From positions 11,175,891-11,239,890 of the forward strand of contig NC_092657.1 of assembly GCF_032118995.1 (NCBI RefSeq): a DNA stretch of 64,000 bases. The letters are read 5' to 3'. Origin of the DNA: Asterias amurensis. Lineage: Eukaryota; Echinodermata; Asteroidea; Forcipulatida; Asteriidae. The position numbers were made by a program, and so were the translations under genes. This document shows positions 19,030-45,345 of the stretch, one piece after another (positions within the stretch are counted from its first letter, which is position 1; each line of letters begins with the position of its first letter). Below the pieces are notes generated by a model that made no database searches, was not told the origin of the DNA, and saw nothing but the letters and a program-made list of their open reading frames with translations.

Positions 19030-19475
19030 ATTTAATATACTATTTTGGTTTTACCCATAATACAAAAACCGATGTGTGTTAGCACTGTTTACTTGGTACA
19101 ATAGCACTTTATACTCGGTACGTACTTTCCGACTATATGTCACAATATTTTGTCTAGGGGATAAAAAAGGATTCATCTTGGTTTGACCCATAAACAACTG
19201 ATGTGTGTTAGCACTGTATACTCGGTATTTTCCCGACTTCTGTATACAAATAAATTAATATATGTTAAATTTGCATCGGTGATCCAGAAGGTTCAGTTTG
19301 GTTTTACCCATATACAACCAATGTGTGTTAAAGGCAGTGAACACTATTGGTAATTACTCAAAATGAGTCCTGTGAAAAAAATATCAGATGCATTTAAATA
19401 GGGTGGGATTCGAACCCACGACCCTTGCAATTCTAGAGCAGCGCTTACTAACTAGACTACCGAGGTTGTCTGGTA
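19030..19475 (-). mobile_element. SINE S2 cluster, partial copies
   Basis: Three successive 'gatgtgtgttagcactgt' 3'-end pieces are followed by a tRNA-like head on the minus strand (B-box complement 'gggattcgaacccacga', 19405-19470). A short family A end ('aaaggcagtgaacactattg') lies between pieces. Confidence 0.55.
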
Positions 19476-20034
19476 GCTAGAGGCAGTTCGAATTTATTTA
19501 TTTTACTTACTTATTTATTTCGAGGCAAACAGTACATACAAAGAATAGGCAATAAAAAATAAGACTACACAGAGAACAAGCCTGCGGATAACCAAAAAGC
19601 GAAAATAATCACTATCTAAAGGCGATACAGACAATAAAAATAACAAAGGCACAAAAGGGCACAAGGACAAAAACGACATAAAAATTGCACATCAAATACC
19701 AAATCAAATATATAGAAAAACTGTAGAAAATACATTAAAAATATATAGATATACCAGAAAAATATAGATCAACCAGAAGACCACGCATCCTCGCTCCTTT
19801 CAAAAAAGGTAGGAAGCCAATCAAATTCCCTACAAATCTCCTTAAACCCCAATACTTTTTTCCTACAAAGCCAAGAAAAATACAGTAATTAAAATATTGC
19901 AACAAAACTAGTGAAACCAGGAACCTCAAAGGAACCCCCCACCCCGAAAAAAAAAGTACAGGTAGGCGATTGAAGCTTAACTAGAAAGGAAGAACATGTT
20001 TGTGGATTACTGACTGATACTTATGAGAGTCAAT

Positions 20035-20300
20035 AGCTTTTTCTCGAATCAAAGATTAGAGAGCGCCAAGATGCGGAACTCAAGCTGAAATGTGAAATCC
20101 CACTGGATGCCATTTCGGCAAGTAACTCTTTCGATACAACAATAGATCAGTGCAGTTCAGTGCAGACAATGACCATTCCTATCAATGGGAAACAAAACAT
20201 TCACTTGCTGAAATGGCGCCCATGCGTATTTCACGTTCCAACAATAGATAAAGCTTCAGTTCCGCATCTTGCGCTCTATAATCTTTGGTTCGAATCATAT
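20035..20300. mobile_element. Large imperfect palindrome
   Basis: 'cgaatcaaagattagagagc' near 20046 is inverted at 'gcgctctataatctttggtt' near 20270. The gatgcggaactcaagct and agcttcagttccgcatctt arms and the gccatttcggcaagt/acttgctgaaatggc arms also pair. A non-autonomous element. Confidence 0.6.
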
Positions 20301-20417
20301 GTTTTGGCAGCAGGTACCGCAGCGATATAATAGATGTTAAATTTACTTTGTGTGCTTTCAGATGCATAATAAAAGGCTTCAGCTGAAATCATTAACAAAC
20401 GGTTTCAACTGCTTTTA

Positions 20418-20845
20418 AAGGGTCTATGTACTTTTTCCCAACAAAAAACACGATGTCCACAGATTTACATTAAACTTACACAGTTTGTAGATTATGATAG
20501 TAGAAAGCTTCCCCTGAAATTGTATATACTGAGGTGCTGTAGTTTTTGAGAAATGAGTAAAAGTAATAATTTTCGTCTCAGTTTTAGCATGTAAAAACGT
20601 ATTAACCAGTTATGCTATGGTTTTTGGTATAATATCATAACTGGTTAAGGGGATTGTACATGCTAAAACTTTTGGTCTCATGAGACAACAATTATTTTGT
20701 GACTTGTTTTTCTCATTTCTCAAAAACTACTCAACCTTAGTTAGTAATATTTGAAGGGAAGCTTTCCACTATCATTATCTTCAAACCCTGTAAGTTTAAT
20801 GTAAATCTGTGGACATTTTGAAAAAGTACCCGAATCCTTTAAAGG
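20418..20845. mobile_element. MITE family C, full copy
   Basis: 'ttaaagggtctatgtacttt' to 'acccgaatcctttaaagg', with the central hairpin 'aaccagttatgctatggtt'. Confidence 0.8.
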
Positions 20846-20974
20846 ACCAACTCGCCTGATCCTAGGCAAAGTTTTAGTTTCAGGATCATGCTTTGTTGAT
20901 GAAGCTAAATAACTTCTGCATGTTTCAAATACATCCGAACTAAACGAAAATATAAATATATGTACACACACAAA

Positions 20975-21080
20975 TTGTATTGTATTGTATTGATTTATTC
21001 CTAAAACAGAACAAACCCGCAACCCTTAGGAAGGGTTACAATTTTAACACAATTTTAAACTCACAATAATAAAGTAAAGA
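20975..21080 (-). mobile_element. LINE-like 3' tail
   Basis: (TGTAT)n followed by 'tgatttattcctaaaacaga' is the complement of an oligomeric retroelement tail. A similar TTTATTTA-headed stretch lies at 19485-19900. No coding part is visible. Confidence 0.35.
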
Positions 21081-21129
21081 AAGAGAGGTTAGCATATAGT
21101 AAAATATTTAATTTTAATTGTTTTTTTTC

Positions 21130-21488
21130 TTAAAGGCACTATTGGTAATTGTAAAAGACTAGCCTTCACAGTTTCTGTATCTCAACATATGCAAAATTTG
21201 AGCTCAATCGATCATCTAACTTGCGAGATAATAGTGAAAGAAAAAAACACCCTTGTCACACGAAGGTGTGCGTTTAGATGGTTGATAACGAGACCTCAAG
21301 TTCTAAATCTGAGGTCGCGAAATCAAATTCGTGGAAAATTACTTCTTTCTCAAAAACTATGGCACTTTAGAGGGAGCCGTTTCTCACAATGTTTTATACC
21401 ATCAACCTCTCCCCATTACTCGTCACCGAGAAAGGTTTTATGCAAAAAAATATTTTGAGTAATTACCAATAGTGTCCACTGCCTTTAA
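21130..21488. mobile_element. MITE family A, full copy
   Basis: The left terminus is slightly shortened ('cttaaaggcactattggtaa'); the right end is 'aatagtgtccactgccttta'. Confidence 0.8.
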
Positions 21489-21828
21489 AATAAAATCTTT
21501 TAACTTAAAATACATAGTGAAAGGGCATTCATTTAAACTTGATAAAAGTATTGCATTTATTTTGTCTTTACTTTTTGAAATTTGTTGGTAATAGTGAAAG
21601 ATTTATATTTGCGATAAGATTGTAATATCCTTAGGTATTGTATTTATCGAGCAATAAGATCAATTATAAGTAAGACGTTTATTTACCCGAATTTCAGTTT
21701 TATTAGAATTGACAGACCCAGAGGTCAAAATAAAGAGTCATTACAATAGTTAAAACTATATATAGTGTACAAAATAATCAAAGGAACATAACATCATTGG
21801 TATAAGAAACATCGTAAAGATCACAAAT

Positions 21829-22065
21829 TTAAAGGCAGTGGGCACTATTGGTAATTACTCAAAATATTTATTAGCATAAAACCTAACTTGGTAACGTGAA
21901 ATGGGGAGCTGTTGTAGTATAACACATTGTGAGAAACGGCTCCCTCTGAAAGCAAGCATCTGAAAGCACACAACTTCGTGTGACAAGGGTGTTTTTTTTA
22001 AATTATTATTTCGCAACTTCTACGACCAACTGTGCTCCAACGTTCACAGATTTGTTCTGGTAGAA
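21829..22065. mobile_element. MITE family A, left part
   Basis: 'ttaaaggcagtgggcactat' to 'ccaacgttcacagatttgtt'. The inner hairpin is deleted and the right arm is missing. Confidence 0.65.
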
Positions 22066-22178
22066 AAGATACCTTGAAATGTTTCTGTCTGAAATGTCAT
22101 TATTTGATGAGAAATTAATAATCTAATGTCGCATTTGGAGTTCATCGCACAGTGAGTGTTTGATTAATTTTTATTTTT

Positions 22179-22569
22179 GTATCAATGTCATACAAAATGG
22201 TTAATCGCATTTCACTATTTTCTCGTGAACCAGATGGCCGTTCACTATTTTCTCGTGAACCAGATGGCCGATCGATCTCAAACTTCTACAGGTGGATTAC
22301 ATAAAGTGCTTACACTACCAGCAGCTCTTTTTCTAACTAAAACCAATTCTGTAACGTTCCTTTAAAAAGTATCAATGTATCAATGTCATACAAAATGGTT
22401 AATCGCATTTCACTATTTTCTCGTGAACCAGATGGCCGTTCACTATTTTCTCGTGAACCAGATGGCCGATCGATCTCAAACTTCTACAGGTGGATTACAT
22501 AAAGTGCTTACACTACCAGCAGCTCTTTTTCTAACTAAAACCAATTCTGTAACGTTCCTTTAAAAAGTA
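22179..22569 (+). repeat. Perfect 198-bp tandem duplication
   Basis: The sequence from 22179 repeats at 22377 without a mismatch for 193 bp. Each unit holds two adjacent copies of the 30-mer starting 'ttcactattttctcgtgaac'. Identical 62-codon ORFs in both units are incidental. Perfect identity means a recent duplication, or an assembly artefact. Confidence 0.95.
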
Positions 22570-22748
22570 CACGTAAATAGCAAAACCAAATAGTTTAAGA
22601 AAAGCAGATCTTGGCCTGAAAAAACAAAAACATAAACACAAAAGAGACACTCCACTGCAGTAAAAAGGAAAATCAATGAATTAAACTGGTTATAACCTTT
22701 TAAATACGAACCTTACACTGACCGTCACACACAAGTGACTCAAGCTCC

Positions 22749-23145
22749 TTAAAGACACTGGAAACTATTGGTAATTGTCAAAGACAAGTCTTCTCACTTA
22801 TCAACGTATGCACAATATAACAAACCCGTGAACATTAATTTGAGCTCAATTGGTCTTCGAAGTTGCGAGATAATAATACAAGAAAAATCACCCTTGTTCC
22901 ACGAAGTTGTGTGGTTTCAGATGCTTGATTTCAAGACCTCAAAATCTAATTCTGAGGTCTCTAAATCAATCTCAAACTTTTAAGTGAAAAGTTTTGCTTT
23001 GTGGGTGTTTTTCTTTGACTGTTCTCTTGCAACTTCGATGACCAATTTAGTCCAAACTTTCACAGATTAATTATCTGTATGCATGACGTTGGGACACACC
23101 AAGCGACAACACTGGTCTTTGACATTTACCAAACGTGTCCAGGGG
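22749..23145. mobile_element. MITE family A, diverged copy
   Basis: 'ttaaagacactggaaactat' to 'accaaacgtgtccagg'; the inner blocks are rearranged. Confidence 0.6.
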
Positions 23146-23483
23146 TGAATTTCACAAAAAGTTAAGACAAGTCTTTTCTCATGTTATTGGGACGAGTCAC
23201 TCGTCCTACACAGGACTAACCTTCGTTTTAACTATCTTCTTGGACTAGTCCTAAGTTAGGACTAGTCCTAACTCAATGAATCTGGATTTGTTTTTCGTTT
23301 CCAAAATGCCGAAACATGATAGGTACTAAATAATGTTCAAAGCTTACTGAAAAGTCATGCTAATGAATAGTCATGCTAATGAAAAATGTAAACCCTGTTT
23401 TCCAATAATAATAATAGGAATAATACAAGTGTATGACTTCCTATTTAACGCTCCTGGCGCTTCAGCATACAGTATTTCCTGCA

Positions 23484-23765
23484 AGATGTGGGGCTACGTT
23501 AGAAGTATGAGACCTCCCTTACGGAAAATCAAGCTTGCAGCAAGCTTACGGCAAGCTAGTTATAACCTTGTGGTCATCTCAGCGAGCTGGCTGCAAGCTC
23601 AAGTGAGATTGCGATGATTTCTGCAAGCTAGCTACCAGCTTCTTGCAAGCTTGCGAGCCTATGTAGGCTTGCAGCTGCCTGCAGCAAGCTTATATGCCAC
23701 ACGTTTGTCTTCATGCAAGCTTGCAAGCTTGCTACTTTCTTGGCAAGCTCATAATCTTGGCAGTA
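23484..23765. repeat. Cluster of GCAAGCTT/CAAGCT motifs
   Basis: About 17 occurrences of GCAAGCT or its complement lie in 280 bp on both strands, irregularly spaced (for example 'gcttgcagcaagcttacggc'). It is not a simple tandem array. The role is unknown. Confidence 0.7.
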
Positions 23766-23865
23766 AGCGTCCTGAAATTGATGTCTGGGCTAATTTATAA
23801 CACCGTTGGAATGGTTAACAAGGGGCTGTTTTTTCTTTTTTACTATGAAACCAAATCGATTATTC

Positions 23866-37924
<14,059 letters not shown>

Positions 37925-37934
37925 TCTGCTGGTA

Positions 37935-38228
37935 AAAAGGCAGTGGACACTAATGGTAAATGCTCAAAATAATTATCATAAAACCTTGCTTGGTAACGAG
38001 TAATGGGTTGAGGTTTATAGTATACAACATTGCGAGAAACGGCTCCCTCTGAAGTTACGTAGTTTTTCGAGAAAGAAATATTTGTCCACGAATTTGACTT
38101 CGAGACCTCAGATTTGGAATTTTGAGGTATCGGAATCAAGCATCTGAAAGCACACAACTTCGTTTGAAGGGTGTTTTTTTTTCTTTTCATTACTATCTCG
38201 CATCTTTCACAGGACACTAATGGTAATA
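37935..38228. mobile_element. MITE family A abutting the METTL27 start codon
   Basis: It starts 'aaaaggcagtggacactaat', 11 bp upstream (minus-strand sense) of the METTL27 ATG, and runs to 'tctttcacaggacac'. Its end supplies the pyrimidine-rich 'ctgccttttt' directly before 'accagcag', so if there is a spliced 5' UTR the MITE forms part of the splice acceptor. Confidence 0.7.
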
Positions 38229-38229
38229 T

Positions 38230-39880
38230 GGGAGTTGAAGTTATGAATTGATACAACAATATTTGTATGCATAAAACAACAAACCTGTGAAAATTCGGGC
38301 CTACTATTGGTCATAAGATTCACAAGAGAACAATGTCAGAAAAACATCCAAAAAGTGTGATATATTTGCTTTGCCCCACTTGGTTACACCCAGCTCATAA
38401 ATATTAAGTACTGTCTAATTTGCATACAGCTCATGTCAAAGGTCACGTAATGACCTGCATTCCCAGGTATAGTTCATAAAACGTTGTTTTTCCCAGCTCC
38501 TTTGCACAGTGTGTAGATAATTGAAACAGCTCCTCTGAAGTAACGTAGTATCTAAAGTAACGTAGTAATTATCATAACATAACATAGTAATTATCATAAC
38601 ATAACATAAAATCAGCTTAATTTTAGGAAAAACACTATTGTTTCGGAATCTTACTATCGTTTTCTTGTGTGAAGTTCGTCTGTTTGTGTACCAACACGAC
38701 TAACAATGCGTTATACTCACAACAAACAAACTGGAATTTATTTTTTCAATTGTGAGCCTTAACAGGGGAGAATAGTAATCGAAAAATGAGTTACTTTAAA
38801 ATCCTCTAAACTCAAATTTTTTGAGTGTGAACACTTAAAGCTAACCTAATCAAAAAAAGGGAGCACTGAAAAGTTGATATATAGTACAATTTTCTGTATC
38901 ATTGTTGAGTCTAGACTACACCTGGTAGGCCTACCTGTTTAAGTAGTGTAGGCCTACATTATAAGAGAAAAAAATCGACGGTTTGTGCTTTTAACAACAG
39001 AGAAATTATGTTCAAATAATAAATAACTCTTTGTTCGAAAAAAACACCAACTAAAATACTTTCAAATTGACATTCAAAACACCTGTTGGTCCCTCTGAAA
39101 GTGCAATTTGGTTGTATATCTATCCAGTACAATCAAAGGTTTGTTACGGATACCTGACCTGCACCCGGGCACCTGACCCGTATGGTATCATCTGACAACA
39201 TCAATATGGAACCACGAACCTGACTATTTTTCACCTGAGAAGTCCGTTGTCTGCTAGGTTTTCTGTATTGTTAGCTGTTCCGACCGTCCGTCGGAACAGG
39301 TATTGTTTTCGTCTAGATTGTTATTGTTTTTATTATTATTCTTTGTTTCTCCCCTAAATCCCGAAGCGTTTGTACACGTTTTTGTGGCAGCCTAATCTCC
39401 TAAACCATAATACGAAAGAATGAGTTTATTATACCAAATTGAAGCTTAGAACATAAGCTTAATTCTTATCGTAAAAAAATATTCATTTTTTTTTAATTAA
39501 TAAGCCGTAATTAAGCTTATGAATATTTAATTAGCAAACCTAGGTAACACCATATCTCAAAAAGTAGACTGCCGATCCTGAAACTTTGTACAGCTATACA
39601 CTAGTCAGGTCCTGTTTATGTGATTTTTGACATAAAATTCTCGACGACGTCACCATGACGTCATGTATTGCACGTTTTGTGTCTGTGCACAAACACAATG
39701 GCTCTTGAAGTGTAAACAAACCCAGCTTTCCGAAACATAATTTATTGGATTAAAATTAAATTACATGTTGTACACTTCCCAAAACTGCTCTAGATTAGGA
39801 TATATTTTATTGATGGTCATTCTAAAAGCATCAGAACTTATAGAAACAGTGTAATTATTTAAAAAAACTTGTATTTCCAG
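38230..39880. other. Intergenic, no gene recognised
   Basis: AT-rich. It has a short perfect palindrome 'gttccgaccgtccgtcggaac' split around 39277-39298 and several ATTA runs. I see no convincing exon. Confidence 0.5.
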
Positions 39881-40230
39881 GGAATTGTTTTCAAAGATCA
39901 TGGGTACGGCGTAAACCTTTACTTCCGGGTCAACCGGAAGTGAGCCCATATCTAAAAAAGTAAAAAGCTAATGTTCAAACTTCAGTTATAGACTCTAAGC
40001 CAATAAATATTAGCTTTGGAAAACTGTGACCCCAAGTCGACCTCTACTTCTGGGTCAACCGGAAGTGGGACTATATATCAAAATCTACACAACCGATTTT
40101 ATAGTCTCCTTGGCATTGCAGATTAATCTTTGGTAGCTGTGGGCCCATGTTGACCTTTACTTACGTGTCAACCGGGGAGTAAAACTTTATAACAAGAGCT
40201 ACACAACTTTTTTGAAACCTTTTTTCAGTT
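39880..40230. repeat. Degenerate repeat of about 120 bp, three units, plus one at 42190-42300
   Basis: Units share a 'tgacctttacttccgggtca' type core followed by 'accggaagtg' and 'atatctaaaa'. A decayed tandem or dispersed repeat. Confidence 0.5.
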
Positions 40231-40469
40231 ATATATTCCTTGGGCAATGAAGCACATAATCCAAGCAAAACAACACGGAACAGCTTCGTGTTTGTTCACA
40301 AACACTTAATGTCTAGTTTTAATTTGGTTTTTCACGGGAAGGGCTAAAAATTAGCCTTGGTATCCACCATTTTCGGATTCAACACCCCCAAATTAGTTGA
40401 ACCAACTTTTACTCAAAAATGCCGCTCACTTCCTTAACTAGAGTCCTTTTTGGAAATCTTGTCTAGACT

Positions 40470-41390
40470 ATAGGTCAAATATGCTGACATGATGCAACTA
40501 CGTGTACACCAAGACCAATGCCGATCAAGCGGTTGTTTCTAATTCGAAATGGTTGCCGATATCGTGCTGCGTTTTCATTACGAGTATACAGAGATCTCAC
40601 CATTATGCTACCGCGCTGCTTGTATGATTCTGGTTTTCCCTTTGCATACACGTTAGAGCTGTGTGAACGACGAGGTATGAATGATACGACAAGGAAACGA
40701 TTATTTTGAACATGTACAAAAAAAGCGCGGTGAGAGAGTACACCTTCCCGACCTAGGGCATCCCACCTTTGGCCCGTGATTGGCCCGCGGTTGGCCACCC
40801 CTCGGCAAACTTTTCCATTTTAGTATAGAAGCGGCGCCTTTGTGTGAACGGTGAATTCCCCATCTATGATTAACGGCTCCTCACACGTCAACTGCCTAAT
40901 AATTCATGCTGTGTATAAGTAGGTTTACCTTGATAGACGATTTGCAAAGTTCCGGATAGTTTAGACCAGCGTGGACACATGTATTTTACATTCAGCTCCT
41001 AGTAATCATCCTTATTCTGATACTGAAAGCAAGCAACGATTGACACACCCCACCACACCGAAATTGTCACTGTAATGAACTGTTTCTACTACATGTCATA
41101 GGTGAAGTTCATTTTGTTTGCTCAAATGAGGGCGTTGTTCGCACAATCATAAGGGTGCACCCCACCAAATAATCTGCCATAGCAAACAGTGCAAAATGCT
41201 AAATGTTCAAAAAATACACGAAAAATGCTTAAAAGTCTCACAGCTTTTAACTCGAAGCGGAAAATTATTGATTGACTCTTGAACTTTTATTCTCTGCTCA
41301 ATTTTATATGGGGAGTCCCTGGGCCCGTCGAGTTATTCTCCCTCCAAGTAAAAACACCCCTTCACAGGTCTAATTTTCAAAACGTCCGAG
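40470..41390. other. Non-repetitive, higher-GC intergenic stretch
   Basis: No recognisable exon. 40740-40860 has two CCAAT-box-like sites in the minus-strand sense (rc of 'gattggcccgcggttggcc') and could be the METTL27 promoter, 2.8 kb upstream of its ATG. Inference only. Confidence 0.25.
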
Positions 41391-41396
41391 CGTCAA

Positions 41397-41487
41397 TCGT
41401 GGTGACGTCAGTTCATCTCGAGCCCCAAGAGCCCCTCTTGTGGATAGGGTCACTTGGGGCTGGCCCGAGGTGCACTGATATCACCAC
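41397..41487. mobile_element. Short palindromic MITE
   Basis: 'cgtggtgacgtcagttcatc' is inverted in 'gtgcactgatatcaccacg', with ccccaag/cttgggg inside. A second small palindrome (gacgaacgtgggg/cccacgttcgtc) lies at 41531-41572. Confidence 0.55.
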
Positions 41488-42020
41488 GGGAAGGCTCACG
41501 TGGTTACGTGTCTGGGCTGTTTTCCTGGTTCGAAGACGAACGTGGGGTAATTGTGTGCCCACGTTCGTCCTGGACAAAATAAAATATGCAACATCGGGGT
41601 CGACCCAGGGAAGCTAAACAAATGCACAATGATGGACTAGACTGGGCCCCTGCGCTATCCGCAAGGATAGAGACAGATACCTGCTATTCAAATCCAGTAA
41701 TTTCATTGGATACAATGATACCATTGCATAAATTCAGTGACTAAAAGCTACCGTTGCTGGGTTTGTTTTGATTGGCCTGAGCTCACCTCGGTTGGCCAAT
41801 CAAAACACGGATATGGAAAGTTTTCTTTCGGCCGTCCGCATTCACGTGCATTGACGTGTAGGTTATAATGTATACAGTTCATGCATGGTGGATACGGTAC
41901 TTGCTTAGTAATGTTGGTGTAGAATGTGCGTTACTCACGAGTCTCGAAGAATGACGTCATATATTGGACAAGGTTACCACGATCCCGTGTCGAACTTCCA
42001 GGTAAACCGTAAGTTGTACC

Positions 42021-42168
42021 ATAAAGGCCGAGTTATAGTCGGTCGCCGGATGGTCGCGATATGGAAACCTTGACGTGAGATCATAAAAAGACACTGTTTG
42101 TAGGCCTCAGTCTTAGGATCGCGCGCAAGATTTCCATCGCGCGATCGAACATAAACCGGCCTTTACCC
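42021..42168. mobile_element. MITE with TAAAGGCCG termini
   Basis: 'ataaaggccgagttatagtc' is inverted as 'gaacataaaccggccttta', with gcgcgcaag/cgcgcgat palindromic sequence inside. Confidence 0.6.
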
Positions 42169-42558
42169 AAGAACTTACAAATTTTCAATTCTTTTCAGTA
42201 TATAGTTTTTGAGCATTTAATACTAGCCTTGGTTTACCGTGACCCTATGTTAACCTTTACGTCCAAAGGAAGAAGGACCATATCTAAAGAATATAATAAA
42301 TGGACTTGGTCATAACAGATTAGACAAGTCGAGACCTCAGCAGAGTTCTCCAATTCAATTCAAAATTTTAAGCAAGAAACTACCAATTAAACAACAACCT
42401 ACGTAACTTCAGAGGAAGCCTTTTATCACAATATTTTTTTCTAAAATAAATTATCAACAGCTCTCCCCATTGCTATTAGCAAGTTATAAGTTTTTAGTAT
42501 GCTAACAATCAAATATTTTGAGTAAATATCACTTGTGTCCAGTGCAGATTGTGCAGTA

Positions 42559-42790
42559 TTAAAGGAACACGTTGCCTTCGGGCTGCGCTTTGTTGGGCGT
42601 TTTTGGGCTATGACAAGCGTTTGATGTAAAATGATTACGGTTGGAAAGATGTTAAAAAAGTAGAATATAATGATCTACACAAACATGCCTTAGAATTGCT
42701 TCATTTTTGCTAACTTTCTCGAAACAAAACGCTCCGCCATTTATGGGGGTCAAGATTTTGACTCCCATAAATGGCCGCCAAATTCACTAG
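42559..42790. mobile_element. MITE family B, left arm and centre
   Basis: 'ttaaaggaacacgttgcctt' to 'tgactcccataaatggccgc'. Confidence 0.7.
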
Positions 42791-42961
42791 TCTTATTTCC
42801 AGTCGCAGCCGTTGAACTATACGACTGAGCAATTATTAACAATTTTACGAACCCATTTGTATCTATCTCTTCCTCCATGGTTACTCCAACAACAACAAAA
42901 CAGTTCATGAACAAAAATAAAAGGGCCTACGTTGAATTAACTTTTTATTATTCTATCTAAG

Positions 42962-43105
42962 CAGCAAGTTCAGCCCACGTCCCGGGGCCAAGCGGCTGCC
43001 GTCCAGCGGGCCATCATCCCCCGCGGCCAGACCTCCCCAGACGCAGTGAACTCCCCGTTCTTGCTCGTACGATGTAGGATTTTAGCGGGGCCAGTCTAGT
43101 AATGC
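42962..43105. other. GC-rich islet of unknown nature
   Basis: About 140 bp much richer in G+C and CpG than its surroundings, preceded on the plus strand by a good acceptor context ('attattctatctaagcag'). A plus-strand frame is open for about 41 codons and a minus-strand frame also stays open over most of it. I recognise no family. It could be an exon, a promoter islet or a foreign fragment. Confidence 0.35.
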
Positions 43106-43734
43106 GAACACTTTGTACACGAAAGAATGTCTAGTACCCGTATACTAACTAGCGAGTGGAGTTGAAAATGAACGTGTCATGACCTCCCACACCAAAACTA
43201 CAGCTAGAGAATTCATCCTCTCAATAAAACATCTGCTCAGACATGTCAGAGGCGTTTACCGTGTTTACCGCGTAAGTATAGTATGCAATTGCGAGTCACA
43301 TAGGCCTATACCCCACAGTTCGTTTTTAGATACAAAATTACAGGGACTTTACTTCTCTGTCCTTTCTTTATGTTGTTTGCATGTACATGTAGAGTCACAG
43401 GGCAACAGGAAAGTGGTGTCCATTACTAATCCTAGTCCATCGTCATAGGATAGATGATGTCACTTGTCTTATTTGCCAACATGATCCTTTCTTCGGGGTA
43501 TACATTCATTATTTTATAAAATAATGTTTATGTCTATTATGGGGATGTAATTCCTTGACCTTGGTCTTGGACGGTACTATTTGAGGTAGCTCCTGTTTAC
43601 ATTGCTCAGAATCATTTGACAGCAAAATTTACGGTGCGATGCATCTGAACAGGGAGCACATACTGCAAATGGTAGTTGGCAAGGAGAGCTAAAGTAAATT
43701 AATACTCTTGTCCACAAAAATGAAGCTTCCATAG

Positions 43735-43892
43735 GTCCTTTTCGAAACCACGGCTTCGGCTATGGATTCGGCTTCAGACTCCGTCCCCTTGTCTGAATCC
43801 GTACGCTAAGCACGCTCAGTATTGTCCAAACATCTGCGGGGCCAAGCTCGCCCGAGCTGAATCCAAAGCCAAAGCCGTGGTTTCGAAAAGGG
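43735..43892. mobile_element. MITE family G, second copy
   Basis: 'gtccttttcgaaaccacgg' to 'ccgtggtttcgaaaagggc'. CCATAG lies immediately on both sides (43729-43734 and 43893-43898), a possible 6-bp target duplication. Confidence 0.7.
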
Positions 43893-44132
43893 CCATAGTC
43901 TAGAAGAACTCTTTTCAAAAATTACAAAACAAAATCAGAAATGGGGAACAATTTTATTATTTTGTAACATTTTTGTATTGATACTTGATTCCCAGGTCAC
44001 AGTGAAAGTTGGGTGGTGATGTGATTATTGAAGCCGGTATGGACAAGAAAGAGTAAACGTACATCAAAGAAGTTTTCCAAGCACGGTTAGATGATAACCA
44101 GCTTCTTCGCAGGACAGGAAAACTCTGCTAAT

Positions 44133-44502
44133 TAGGCCTGGGCGACCAGTGAAAATTACTAATCGACTAGTCGCACCTCCATCCAATAGTTGCGACTACG
44201 ACACTAGTCGCAACAGAATTTTAATTATCACGATGCACTGTGGCAATGTGTGCCGCAAGCACAATATAGTCTAATTCAAGCGGAAAAGATTGAAGATTTG
44301 TGTCACTGATGTCTGACTGTGTTCTGTAAGTAAATTATGTTGTCATGAATAGTCATGAGCGACTAAATTGGTTCACCAAACAGGTAGACGCAATTTTTTT
44401 TAAACTATTTTTGTAGCACGTTTAACCGAATAGTTGAAAACAATAGTCGCGACTCGACTCAGGATTCAATAGTTGGAGTGCGACACTAGTCGCCCAAGCT
44501 TA
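44133..44502. mobile_element. hAT-type MITE, second copy, 8-bp target duplication
   Basis: TIRs TAGGCCTGGGCGAC and the inverse of GTCGCCCAAGCTTA. Flanks are ctgctaat (44125-44132) and ccgctaat (44503-44510), 7 of 8 identical. The core has many ACTAGTCG/CGACTAGT motifs, as at 25.3 kb. Confidence 0.8.
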
Positions 44503-45132
44503 CCGCTAATGGTGCAAGGATGGCCTCTACCCGCAGCCGCCATCCCCCCCCCCCCCAATACCACCACCACCACTACCAACAGAAGAACTTGTTGCAAAAC
44601 ACAAATCCAGATTTTCCACTTCTTAAATTTAATTTCCATGTAACTTTCCACAATTTGGCTACAAAATTGTCTGTACAGGTGTGCATAAGATATAAGGTCA
44701 GTGCATTATTAGCATTATTGGCAAGTTCTAGAGTTTGTATGTAATCAAAGAGAATCTTTGTCACAAATTTATAGGAACTTTATAAAAAAATATGGACAAT
44801 TTATTGAATGTTTTTACAATTCACAGCAGTACACGATGTATTTGCAAACATTAATTAAATTTGTCCTTTGCCAAAGAACACTATAGTCCCATGCAGTATC
44901 CTTAGTAATAGTTGGTGTATCTCCTCAATATTTATGCATAAAATAATAAACCTGTGACAATTTGGGCTAAATTTGGCAATATCAGCTGCAAGAAACAGTG
45001 AAAGAAAAACACCATTGCAGTATAGAAACAAGTCCTTTGACATGCCTCTCATCATGTACACTTTATCAAGTGAGTTTTATGATCACAAATTAGTAATTAC
45101 CAACATCTAAGGTATAAAGTCCCTTTAAGAGA

Positions 45133-45345
45133 GACCAATGCTATAGATCGAGTGATTTGGTTGTAAAATGCATATGGTTAGAAAGGATGTTTTAAAAGTA
45201 GAATAGAATGATCAACACAAGTATGACTTGAAATTGGGTGGTTTTCCTTTAAAACTTTTACTTATTCGAACTAACATGGTCTGCTAGTCAACAATATGAC
45301 TAGTTCTAAAACATCATTCTGACCATGCATTTCATAACAGGCATG
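45133..45345. mobile_element. MITE family B, degraded
   Basis: 'aaatgcatatggttagaaag' to 'tctgaccatgcatttcataa', with shortened arms. Confidence 0.55.

Noticed and set aside
40475..40798. 107-codon minus-strand ORF
   Set aside because: No domain, and composition is like that of chance ORFs in the more GC-rich part; more likely promoter sequence.
41279..41617. 112-codon plus-strand ORF
   Set aside because: It covers two small palindromic elements, has no recognisable domain, and its start lies in unremarkable sequence.
42962..43105. Ribosomal RNA fragment
   Set aside because: GC-rich, but I could not match it to a conserved rRNA segment.
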